Shown piece by piece: positions 36,301-45,919 of a stretch of DNA of 64,000 nt. Origin of the DNA: Frankiales bacterium (lineage in GTDB: Bacteria > Actinomycetota > Actinomycetes > Mycobacteriales > SCTD01); contig JAOPVP010000042.1 of NCBI GenBank assembly GCA_025966135.1, positions 83,939-147,938 on the forward strand. Direction: 5' to 3'. Position numbers and translations under genes: made by a program. Under the pieces are notes generated by a model that saw only the letters and a program-made list of their open reading frames with translations, was not told where the DNA came from and did not search any database. The stretch's first letter is position 1. Each line of letters begins with the position of its first letter.

Positions 36301-36940
36301 GGCGGCCGCTGCTGAGCGGGCGCTGGCCCTGCTCGGCCGGGTCAACCCGCTGGCGCTCGAGGAGTACGCCGCGCTCGAGGAGCGGTCGGCGTTCCTCACC
36401 ACCCAGCTCGAGGACCTCAGGGCCACCCGGCGTGACCTCCTCACGGTGGTCAAGGACGTCGACGACCGCATCCACGACGTGTTCGCCTCGGCGTTCGAGG
36501 ACACCGCGCGGGAGTTCGTCCACGTGTTCGCGACGCTCTTCCCGGGCGGCGAAGGGCGTTTGGTGCTGACCGAGCCCGACGACCTGCTGGCGACCGGGAT
36601 CGAGGTCATGGCGCGTCCTGCCGGCAAGAAGGTGTCCCGGCTGTCGTTGCTGTCCGGCGGGGAGCGGTCGCTGACCGCGATCGCCTTGCTGGTGGCGATC
36701 TTCCGCGCCCGCCCGTCGCCGTTCTACGTCCTGGACGAGGTCGAGGCGGCCCTCGACGACCGCAACCTGGGCCGTCTGCTGGAGGCACTCGAGGGGCTGC
36801 GTGAGTCCTCGCAGCTCATCGTCATCACCCACCAGAAGCGGACGATGGAGATCGCGGACGCCCTCTACGGCGTCACGATGCGCGGTGACGGCGTCTCGAC
36901 GGTCGTCTCCCAGCGGCTGCGCGAGCGCGAGACCGCCTGA
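33395..36940 (+). CDS. smc: Chromosome segregation protein SMC
   Basis: 1181-residue condensin ATPase. Walker A [20 protein letters not shown] at residues 31-50; long coiled coil; hinge about 500-665; second coiled coil; signature [19 protein letters not shown] near 1085 and Walker B [14 protein letters not shown] near 1109. It organises and separates sister chromosomes with ScpA/ScpB. GTG 33395 gives the standard [18 protein letters not shown] start. A -10-like TAGAGT is seen at 33351-33356. ftsY follows 97 bases later, a typical pair. Confidence 0.97.
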   Translation: [1181 protein letters not shown]

Positions 36941-37037
36941 CGGGCGCGCTTGCGTCTGCTCCTGTGCACCCGTCGGCCGCTCGCCGGAGCGGACGCAGGG
37001 GTGAGGAAGCGGGGCGGACCCTGGTAGACACCTACGC

Positions 37038-38210
37038 GTGCTCGAGATCCTCATCGTCGTCGGCGTGGTGCTGCTCCTCGCGGTGTTCCTGGTGGTGGGC
37101 TTGGTGTCGCGCCGCGGCGGCTCTGCTCCGGCACGGCCGCAACCCGGGGTCGACTACCGCCCTGGGACCGGCGATGACGCGGAGGAGCCTCGGGACACCC
37201 CGCTGCGCACCGTCGAACGGGTCGACTCGCCGCTGCTGAGCGATGTTCAGCCGACGGCCGGCCTCGAGGTCCCGGAGCCGACCGCCGGGCGTCTGACCCG
37301 GCTGCGTACTCGGCTGTCCCGCTCGCAGACGACCCTCGGCCGTGGCCTGTTCGCGCTGCTGTCGCGCGACAACCTCGACGAGGCCACCTGGGAGGAGGTC
37401 GAGGACACGCTTCTCACCTCCGACATGGGCGTGGCGGCGACCACCGAGCTGGTCGAGCGCCTCAAGACCCGGGTCCGCGTGGATGCACTGAAGACAGCGG
37501 GAGAGCTGCGGGCGATCCTGCGCGAGGAGCTCGTCACCACCATCGGCCGCGACGTCGACCGGACGCTCAAGACCCTGCCCCACGCCGACCGTCCTGCAGT
37601 CGTGCTGGTGGTCGGGGTCAACGGCACGGGCAAGACCACCACCTGCGGCAAGCTGGCGCGGGTCCTCGTCGCTGACGGCCGCAGCGTCGTCCTCGGGGCT
37701 GCCGACACCTTCCGCGCCGCCGCCGCCGACCAGCTCGAGACCTGGGGGAGCAGGGTCGGCGCTGAGACCGTCCGCGGTCCGGAGGGCGGCGACCCGGCGA
37801 GCATCGCGTTCGATGCGGTGAAGCGGGGCATCGAGGTCAAGGCCGACACCGTCCTCGTCGACACCGCCGGCCGGCTCCACACCAAGACCGGCCTCATGGA
37901 CGAGCTCGGCAAGGTCAAGCGGGTCGTGGAGAAGCACGGGCCGGTCGACGAGACGCTTCTCGTCCTCGACGCGACCACCGGCCAGAACGGCGTCGTGCAG
38001 GCCCGCGTCTTCACCGAGGCCGTCGAGGTCACGGGCATCGTGCTGACCAAGCTCGACGGCACCGCGAAGGGCGGCATCGTCGTCGCGGTCCAGCGCGAGC
38101 TCGGCATCCCGGTCAAGCTGATCGGCCTGGGGGAGGGCCCGGACGACCTGGCACCCTTCGAGCCGGAGGCGTTCGCCGACGCCCTTTTGGGGGATGAGGC
38201 TGCACTCTGA
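37038..38210 (+). CDS. ftsY: Signal recognition particle receptor FtsY
   Basis: 390 residues. Unlike E. coli FtsY it begins with a real membrane helix (LEILIVVGVVLLLAVFLVVG), usual for actinobacteria. A variable linker follows, then the N domain (LFALLSRDNLDEATWEEVED) and the GTPase G domain with VNGTGKTTTCGKLARVL near 193, DTFRAAAADQLETW, VDTAGRLHTKTGLMDEL and TKLDGTAKGG. It docks Ffh-ribosome complexes at the membrane; ffh lies 8 kb downstream. GTG 37038. Confidence 0.96.
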   Translation: MLEILIVVGVVLLLAVFLVVGLVSRRGGSAPARPQPGVDYRPGTGDDAEEPRDTPLRTVERVDSPLLSDVQPTAGLEVPEPTAGRLTRLRTRLSRSQTTLGRGLFALLSRDNLDEATWEEVEDTLLTSDMGVAATTELVERLKTRVRVDALKTAGELRAILREELVTTIGRDVDRTLKTLPHADRPAVVLVVGVNGTGKTTTCGKLARVLVADGRSVVLGAADTFRAAAADQLETWGSRVGAETVRGPEGGDPASIAFDAVKRGIEVKADTVLVDTAGRLHTKTGLMDELGKVKRVVEKHGPVDETLLVLDATTGQNGVVQARVFTEAVEVTGIVLTKLDGTAKGGIVVAVQRELGIPVKLIGLGEGPDDLAPFEPEAFADALLGDEAAL

Positions 38211-39723
38211 GTGGGTGCACACCTTCGCGTCGCCGCTGCAGCGCGCTGCTGCGGTCGCCGGCACCAGGACTGCCGTCGTCTGCGGCACCACCACTGTGAC
38301 CTACGCGGAGACCGCCGACCGCTGCGCCCGCCTCGCCGGGGCGCTGCGCGACCTCGGGTTGGGGAAGGGCGACCGGGTCGCGGTCGTCGCGGCCAACTGC
38401 CACCGCTACCTCGAGCTCTACCAGGCCGCCCCGGCCAGCGGGCTCGTCCTGGTGCCGCTCAACACCCGGCACGCTGAGCCCGAGCTGCGCTACGCCCTCA
38501 TCGACTCCGGCGCCCGCGCACTGGTCACCGACCGCGACCCCGGCGGCCTGGCCGACAACGTCGAGCACGTCATCCGCATCGACCGAGGGGAGTACGACGA
38601 CCTCGTCGAGCGGGCCGACCCGGTCGTGCTGGGGGAAGGGGTGACCGAGGACGACCTCGCCGGGCTGTTCTACACAGGCGGCACCACGGGCGCCGCGAAG
38701 GGCGTGATGCTCACCCACCGCAACCTGGTCGCCAACACCATCCACGGCCTGGTCGCGATCGGCCTGCAACCCGAGGACCGGTGGCTGGCGATGGCCCCGA
38801 TGTTCCACGCGGCCGGGACGTTCGCGGCGCTCGCGACCGTCTGGCTGGGCGGGACCCACGTGGTGCTGCCCGTCTTCGATCCTGCGCGTGCCCTCGACCT
38901 CCTGGAGGCCGAGCGGTGCACGGCGACGATCGCGGTTCCGGCGATGCTCGCTGCGCTGAACGAGGAGCAGCGCATCCGGCCGCGTGACACCAGCAGCCTG
39001 CGGGTGCTCACCCACGGCGCCGCCCCGGTGGCCACCGAGGTGCTCCGCCGGGCGCACCAGCTGTTCCCCACGGCCGAGCTCGTCCACCTGTACGGCGCCA
39101 CCGAGACCGCCCCGCTCGTCACGGCGAGCCGCCACGAGCAGGACCTGCTCGACCTCCCGCAAGGCCGCTCCTGCGGCCAGCCGCTCATCGGTGTCGAGGT
39201 TGCTGTCCTCGACCCCCTGGGTCAGCCGGTCCCTCATGGGGAGGTAGGGGAGGTCGCCGTACGAGGTCCGAACGTGATGCAGGGGTACTGGAACAAGCCG
39301 GAGGAGACCGCCAGGGCGCTCGTCGACGGCTGGTACCTGTCCGGCGACCTCGGGCGGCTCGACGAGCAGGGCTACCTGTACCTCGTCGACCGGGCCAAGG
39401 ACATGGTCGTGACGGGCGGCGAGAACGTCTACTGCACCGAGGTGGAGGAGGCGCTCTACGCGCACCCCGCCGTCCTCGAGGCCGCGGTTTTCGGGGTGCC
39501 GGACGAGCAGTGGGGGGAGGCGGTGTACGCCGTCGTCGTGCTTCGCTCGGAGGTCACTGCCGAGGAGCTCATCGCCCACTGCAGGACGCTGATCGCGGGC
39601 TACAAGGTGCCGAAGGGCATCGACGTCTCAGCGGCGCCGCTCCCGAAGAGCGGAGCGGGCAAGGTCTTGAAGCGAGAGTTGCGTGAGCCGTTCTGGAAGG
39701 GACGGGACGGCAGAATTGCTTGA
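38194..39723 (+). CDS. AMP-dependent acyl-CoA synthetase/ligase (long-chain fatty-acid CoA ligase-like)
   Basis: 509-residue adenylating enzyme. Core motifs: A3 YTGGTTGAAKGVMLTHRN near 159, A5 LYGATETAPLV, A7 YLSGDLGRLDEQGYLYLVDR, A8 RAKDMVVTGGENVYCTEVEE and the C-terminal catalytic lysine in LPKSGAGKVLKREL. It converts an acid to acyl-CoA via acyl-AMP; the chain length preferred is not evident. ATG 38194 overlaps ftsY by 17 bases, which may be too far upstream. Its stop lies inside the first of two MarR-type operators. Confidence 0.92.
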   Translation: MRLHSEWVHTFASPLQRAAAVAGTRTAVVCGTTTVTYAETADRCARLAGALRDLGLGKGDRVAVVAANCHRYLELYQAAPASGLVLVPLNTRHAEPELRYALIDSGARALVTDRDPGGLADNVEHVIRIDRGEYDDLVERADPVVLGEGVTEDDLAGLFYTGGTTGAAKGVMLTHRNLVANTIHGLVAIGLQPEDRWLAMAPMFHAAGTFAALATVWLGGTHVVLPVFDPARALDLLEAERCTATIAVPAMLAALNEEQRIRPRDTSSLRVLTHGAAPVATEVLRRAHQLFPTAELVHLYGATETAPLVTASRHEQDLLDLPQGRSCGQPLIGVEVAVLDPLGQPVPHGEVGEVAVRGPNVMQGYWNKPEETARALVDGWYLSGDLGRLDEQGYLYLVDRAKDMVVTGGENVYCTEVEEALYAHPAVLEAAVFGVPDEQWGEAVYAVVVLRSEVTAEELIAHCRTLIAGYKVPKGIDVSAAPLPKSGAGKVLKRELREPFWKGRDGRIA

Positions 39724-39764
39724 CAGTTCAACTGATGTGGGGAAGGCTCTTGTTGAGAATTCAA
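39720..39764. promoter_or_regulatory. Paired MarR-type operators ahead of ribA-marR
   Basis: Two TTGA-N4-TCAA palindromes, at 39720-39731 and 39753-39764, are 33 bases apart, about three helical turns, so they face the same side of DNA. The second lies 14 bases before ribA, the first covers the stop of the acyl-CoA synthetase gene. TTGA/TCAA half-sites are characteristic of MarR-family regulators, and a marR gene is the second gene of the operon. Confidence 0.72.
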
Positions 39765-39777
39765 GCAAGGGGCAGTC

Positions 39778-40389
39778 ATGGCCGAGATCAGGACCTGGGT
39801 GAGCGTGCCGTTGCGCTTCCCCGATGGGTACACCACGAGCGCGCAGGTCGTCACCTTCACCGGGCTGAGCGACGGCAAGGAGCACCTCGCCCTCGGCCTC
39901 GGTGACATCACGACCTCGACGCCGCTCGTGCGTCCGCACTCCGAGTGCCTCACCGGAGACGTCTTCGGCTCCCAGCGTTGTGACTGTGGCCCGCAGCTGC
40001 GCGAAGCGGTCGAGCGCATCACCGAGGCGGGCGGCTGGCTGCTGTACCTGCGCCAAGAGGGCCGGGGGATCGGCTTGTACGCAAAGGTCGACGCCTACGC
40101 GCTCCAGGACGCGGGCCTCGACACCTACGAGGCCAACCTGGCCCTGGGGCGGGGTGCGGACGAGCGTGACTACACCGCGGTCGCCGAGATGCTCACCGCG
40201 CTGGGCGTGGAGCGCCTCGACCTGCTGTCCAACAACCCTGACAAGACCGACCAGCTGGCCGCTCTCGGCGTCGACGTCCGCACGGTCGTCGCGACCGGGG
40301 TGCACCTGTCGGAGGCCAACGCCCACTACCTGCACGCCAAGGCCAAGCACACGCTCCACACCCTTGACATGGCGTCCGCCGCGGCATGA
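39778..40389 (+). CDS. ribA: Stand-alone GTP cyclohydrolase II
   Basis: 203-residue enzyme for the first step of riboflavin (and deazaflavin) synthesis, opening GTP to 2,5-diamino-6-ribosylamino-pyrimidinone phosphate. The zinc site is SECLTGDVFGSQRCDCGPQL (three Cys), and the catalytic region is LRQEGRGIGLYAKVDAYALQ. The usual actinobacterial form is fused to RibB; here no DHBP synthase domain is present. ATG 39778 is preceded by AAGGGG. It shares an operon with marR, so expression is probably regulated separately from the main rib operon. Confidence 0.93.
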   Translation: MAEIRTWVSVPLRFPDGYTTSAQVVTFTGLSDGKEHLALGLGDITTSTPLVRPHSECLTGDVFGSQRCDCGPQLREAVERITEAGGWLLYLRQEGRGIGLYAKVDAYALQDAGLDTYEANLALGRGADERDYTAVAEMLTALGVERLDLLSNNPDKTDQLAALGVDVRTVVATGVHLSEANAHYLHAKAKHTLHTLDMASAAA

Positions 40390-40913
40390 GCACAGCTGCC
40401 TCCACCCCTGCGGGCTCCCTGGGTGGGAGTCTGGACGCCGTGACGAAATGGCTGACCGAAGACGAGCAGCGGGCCTGGGTCGCCTGGTTGGGCGCCTCCG
40501 AGCTGCTCATGACCTCGCTCGACGCCCAGCTGCAGCGCGATGCCGGCTTTCCACATGCCTACTACGCGATCCTCGCTCAGCTCTCGGCCGCCCCCGACCG
40601 CACTCTGCGGATGAGCGACCTCGCGAGCGTCGTCAACGCGAGCCCGAGCCGGCTCTCGCATGCCGTCGGCAAGCTCGAGGAACGCGGCTGGGTCATTCGC
40701 CGGACGTGTCCGAGCGACCGGCGTGGCATGCTCGCGACCCTCACCGACGTGGGGTTCGCGGTGCTGGCGGAGCAGGCACCGGGACATGTGGCTGCGGTCC
40801 GCAAGGGGTTGCTCGATCCCCTCACCGACGAGCAGGTCGCCCAGCTCGAGCAGATCTGCAACGCGATTCTCGACGGGCTCGACCCGTCACGCTCCCGCCG
40901 CCTGCTGGCCTAG
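40386..40913 (+). CDS. MarR-family transcriptional regulator
   Basis: 175 residues. The MarR winged helix is clear: YAILAQLSAAPDRTLRMSDL, ASVVNASPSRLSHAVGKLEE and the wing GWVIRRTCPSDRRGMLATLT. It overlaps ribA by four bases (ATGA) and is likely to autoregulate through the paired TTGA-N4-TCAA sites upstream of ribA. It contains cysteines (in the wing and near the C-terminus) that could sense oxidants, but this is speculation. Its stop overlaps the stop of the convergent lipoprotein gene. Confidence 0.93.
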   Translation: MSTAASTPAGSLGGSLDAVTKWLTEDEQRAWVAWLGASELLMTSLDAQLQRDAGFPHAYYAILAQLSAAPDRTLRMSDLASVVNASPSRLSHAVGKLEERGWVIRRTCPSDRRGMLATLTDVGFAVLAEQAPGHVAAVRKGLLDPLTDEQVAQLEQICNAILDGLDPSRSRRLLA

Positions 40914-41302
40914 CAGCGGCTCGGGATCCGCTTCCGGAGGGCATCGAGCTTCGGGACGAGCGGGTACGCGTGATAGACGTCGGCCTTCACGTAGGCAGCC
41001 TGCAGGGTGCGCAGGTCGAGCAGGTCCTTCGCCAGCGCTGACCAGCGCGGGTCCAGCCGGGCGGCCGCAGTCGCGTCGCGCGCGGCGGTGGCCTGCAGTG
41101 CCGCGACGGCCGTGACATCGGTGGCTCTGGGCTGGCGGGCCCATGCGGCGCAGGCGGCCCGGCCCAGCGTGTCCGCGTGCTTCGCGACGGCGGCCGGGAC
41201 TGCCTTCGTGGGCTGGGGGCTCGGCGCGGCAGCCGGCCTGCCAGGTGCAGCGCAGGCGCTGAGGACGAGGGCCAGCCCGAGCTGGGTAAGCAGACGCGAC
41301 AT
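40910..41302 (-). CDS. Putative lipoprotein of unknown function
   Basis: 130 residues from ATG 41302 (ATG 41311 would add three). A lipoprotein signal MSRLLTQLGLALVLSACAAP has a lipobox cysteine. The mature part is Ala-rich and helical, with CAAWARQPRATD and a C-terminal LDALRKRIPSRC, leaving two cysteines that could form a disulfide. No known domain. It ends on the marR stop, tail to tail, and its start is near the amt control region, so divergent transcription from there is likely. Confidence 0.68.
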   Translation of the reverse strand: MSRLLTQLGLALVLSACAAPGRPAAAPSPQPTKAVPAAVAKHADTLGRAACAAWARQPRATDVTAVAALQATAARDATAAARLDPRWSALAKDLLDLRTLQAAYVKADVYHAYPLVPKLDALRKRIPSRC

Positions 41303-41358
41303 GACGTCCATGTCGGCTGTACCAGCAGCCCCTGGACTACCCGACCGAGTGGCAGAGA

Positions 41359-41405
41359 TTCACACGGATGAAACACATCGTCTACAAGCGTGATCGTCCG
41401 GAAAC
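41359..41405. promoter_or_regulatory. GlnR-like binding sites upstream of amt
   Basis: TTCAC-N6-GAAAC at 41359-41374 and GTGAT-N6-GAAAC at 41390-41405, with TCTAC at 41381-41385 in the register of a second a-site. The actinobacterial GlnR consensus is alternating GTnAC and GAAAC with 6-base gaps. The sites lie 70-120 bases before the ammonium transporter ATG, the classic target of GlnR. Confidence 0.7.
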
Positions 41406-41476
41406 ACGCCGGACACCACTGCGGAACAGCCTCTCGCCACCCTTTCGGCAATCCCCCGAGATCGAGGAGTACCACA

Positions 41477-43457
<1,981 letters not shown>

Positions 43458-43474
43458 CAGCTCAGCACGGCACG

Positions 43475-43520
43475 GGCGTCCGCTCAGGTGGCCACGAGTG
43501 ATGGCACCTGGGCGGACGCC
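43475..43520 (+). terminator. Strong hairpin between the PII genes and glnD
   Basis: GGCGTCCGCTCAGGTG (43475-43490) pairs with CACCTGGGCGGACGCC (43505-43520): 16 bp with one G-U and a 14-base loop. There is no T-run, so it may be a partial terminator or processing site that lowers glnD expression. Confidence 0.75.
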
Positions 43521-43535
43521 GGCGCGTCGTGGCTC

Positions 43536-43563
43536 GATTCAAGGGAACCTGGATTCAAGGGAA
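43536..43563 (+). repeat. Direct repeat in the glnD leader
   Basis: GATTCAAGGGAA occurs at 43536-43547 and 43552-43563, 16 bases apart. Each copy contains an AAGGGA Shine-Dalgarno-like core; the second is 15 bases before the glnD TTG. Confidence 0.85.
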
Positions 43564-43578
43564 TGGAGTGACGGGACG

Positions 43579-45840
43579 TTGAAGGTCGAGCGGGAGACCC
43601 TGCTCGCGCGCACCGATCTGGTCGGCGGCCCGCTGCGAGCCGCCCTGACCACCCTGTACGACGGTTGGCTGGCCTCCCTCCTCGGGGACCCCGGCCCGGG
43701 CGTCGCCCTCGTGGCGGTCGGTGCCCTCGGTCGCCAGGACCCCACCCCAGGCAGCGACCTCGACCTGCTGCTGGTCCATGACGGCAGCCACGACGTCAGC
43801 GCCCTCGCCGACAAGGTCTGGTACCCGATCTGGGACTCAGGGGTGGGTCTGGACCACTCGGTCCGCACCGTCGACGAGGCCGCCGCGGTGGCCCGTGGCG
43901 ATCTCAAGGCGGCTCTCGGCCTTCTCGACGCCCGGTACGTCGCGGGCGACGCCGCCCTGGCGCAGCGACTGGTGTCCGCGACCCGGGCCGCCTGGCGCGG
44001 CGGCGCCTCGAAGCGGTTGCCGGAGCTCCGTGACCTGGTCGCGCAGCGGGCGCATGGGTTCGGCGAGGTGGCCTACCTGCTCGAGCCCGACCTCAAGGAG
44101 GCCCGGGGTGGACTCCGTGACGTGCACGCGATGCACGCCGTCGCGGTCGCCCAGGTGGCTGACGTCCCCGGCGAGGCGGTCCGCGCGGCCTACGACATCT
44201 TGCTGGACGTCCGCGCGGAGCTGCACCGCCGGACCGGCAGCGCCGGCCGGCGCGTCGTCGACCGGCTCCTCATGCAGGAACAGGACGGTGTCGCCGCGGC
44301 GCTCCACCTCAGCGACGCCGACGCCCTGATGGCCGCCGTCTCCGGGGCCGCCCGCACCATCGCCTTCGCCAGCGACACCACCTGGCGGCAGGTGGCTGCC
44401 GCGTCGCCCAAGCGCCGGCTGCTCGGTCTCCGTGGTCCCGCCGGTCCGGTCCGCCGACCGCTTGCCGACGACGTCGTCGAGCAGGACGGCGAGGTCCTGC
44501 TCGCCCGCGACGCGACCCCCGAGGACGACCCGGTGCTGGTGCTCCGGGTCGCGGAGGCAGCGGCCCGCGCCGGGCTGCCGATCGCCCCCATCACCCTTGT
44601 CCGGCTCGCCGACTGCCCTGCGCTGCCGGATCCCTGGCCGACGGCCGCCTTGGACGCTTTCGTGGGGCTGCTCGCCGCCGGGCTTGGCGCCGTACCCGTC
44701 TTCGAAGCCCTCGACCAGGCCGGCCTGCTCGTGCGGCTGCTCCCCGAGTGGGAGTCGGTGCGCAGCAAGCCGCAGCGCAACAGCTACCACCGCTTCACGG
44801 TCGACCGGCACCTGGTCGAGGCGGCGGCCGGGGCGGCCGGGATGACCCGCCGGGTGGGCCGTCCCGACCTGCTGCTGCTGGGTGCGCTGCTTCACGACAT
44901 CGGCAAGGGCCAGCCGGGCGACCACACCGAGGTTGGTATGCGGGTGGTCGCGCAGATGGCGCCGCGTCTGGGGCTGGCGCCCGCGGACGTGGAGGTCCTC
45001 GTGGCCATGGTCCGCCACCACTTGCTGCTGCCGGACGTGGCCACCAGGCGCGACCTCGACGACCCGGCCACCGCGCGCGGGGTCGCCGACGCGGTCGGCT
45101 CGGTGGAGGTCCTCGAGCTGCTGCACGCCCTCACCGAGGCCGACTCCGCAGCAACCGGACCGGCGGCCTGGAGCAGTTGGAAGGGCCAGCTGATCAGCGA
45201 GCTCGTGCGGCGGACGGAGGGGCTGCTCGCCGGCACCCCGGAGGCGCCGCCGGCGCCGCTCACGGAGCAGCAGGAGGCACTCGTCGCCCGCGGTGAGCTC
45301 GCCCTTCATGCCGACGGCGAGACGGTCACCGTCGTGGCGCCGGACCGTCCGGGCCTGCTGTCGACGTCCGCCGGGGTCCTGGCGCTGCACCGGCTCGACG
45401 TGCGGGCCGCCTCCGGGTTCGCGCGCGGAGCGACTGCTGTCACGGTGTTCCGGGTCTCGCCGCGCTTCGGCGCGCTGCCGGACTGGACGCTCGTGCGCGA
45501 CGACCTGCGGCACGCCCTCGACGGCTCGTTGCCGTTGGAGGAGCGGCTCGCCGCCCGGGAGGCGGCGTACGCGCGCCGCGACACTCCGGTGGCTCCATCG
45601 ACGGTCCGGCTCGTCGACGGGGCCTCCGACACCGCGACGGTCGTGGAGGTCCGGGCCCCGGATGAGCTCGGTCTGCTGCACCGGATCGCCAGTGTCCTGG
45701 AGCGGTACGACCTTGATGTCCGCTCGGCCCACATCTCCACCCTGGGTGCCGACGTCGTGGACGCCTTCTACGTGCCGGTCCTCACCGACCCCGCCGTACG
45801 CACGTCCCTGGAACAGGACCTGCTCGCCGCTCTCCCCTGA
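43579..45840 (+). CDS. glnD: PII uridylyl/adenylyl-transferase and removing enzyme
   Basis: 753-residue bifunctional enzyme that modifies and demodifies PII. Nucleotidyltransferase motif GALGRQDPTPGSDLDLLLVH near 47-66; HD hydrolase LLLGALLHDIGKGQPGDHTE near 432; ACT domain 1 near 575-650 (VVAPDRPGLLSTSAGVL) and ACT 2 near 685-753 (VRAPDELGLLHRIASVL) for glutamine sensing. In actinobacteria the group added is AMP. No ATG or GTG fits the start; TTG 43579 is used, with a weak ribosome-binding site, which fits low expression. Confidence 0.93.
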   Translation: MKVERETLLARTDLVGGPLRAALTTLYDGWLASLLGDPGPGVALVAVGALGRQDPTPGSDLDLLLVHDGSHDVSALADKVWYPIWDSGVGLDHSVRTVDEAAAVARGDLKAALGLLDARYVAGDAALAQRLVSATRAAWRGGASKRLPELRDLVAQRAHGFGEVAYLLEPDLKEARGGLRDVHAMHAVAVAQVADVPGEAVRAAYDILLDVRAELHRRTGSAGRRVVDRLLMQEQDGVAAALHLSDADALMAAVSGAARTIAFASDTTWRQVAAASPKRRLLGLRGPAGPVRRPLADDVVEQDGEVLLARDATPEDDPVLVLRVAEAAARAGLPIAPITLVRLADCPALPDPWPTAALDAFVGLLAAGLGAVPVFEALDQAGLLVRLLPEWESVRSKPQRNSYHRFTVDRHLVEAAAGAAGMTRRVGRPDLLLLGALLHDIGKGQPGDHTEVGMRVVAQMAPRLGLAPADVEVLVAMVRHHLLLPDVATRRDLDDPATARGVADAVGSVEVLELLHALTEADSAATGPAAWSSWKGQLISELVRRTEGLLAGTPEAPPAPLTEQQEALVARGELALHADGETVTVVAPDRPGLLSTSAGVLALHRLDVRAASGFARGATAVTVFRVSPRFGALPDWTLVRDDLRHALDGSLPLEERLAAREAAYARRDTPVAPSTVRLVDGASDTATVVEVRAPDELGLLHRIASVLERYDLDVRSAHISTLGADVVDAFYVPVLTDPAVRTSLEQDLLAALP

Positions 45841-45919
45841 CCGGGCTCCTTGGGAGCAGGTGTGCCAGGACGGCGGCGACTACCCTCGACGGGACTGACC
45901 CCGACGCCACTGAGGATCG

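Noticed and set aside
34232..37054. 940-residue minus-strand frame opposite smc
   Set aside because: A shadow of smc codon bias; the sense protein has every SMC motif.
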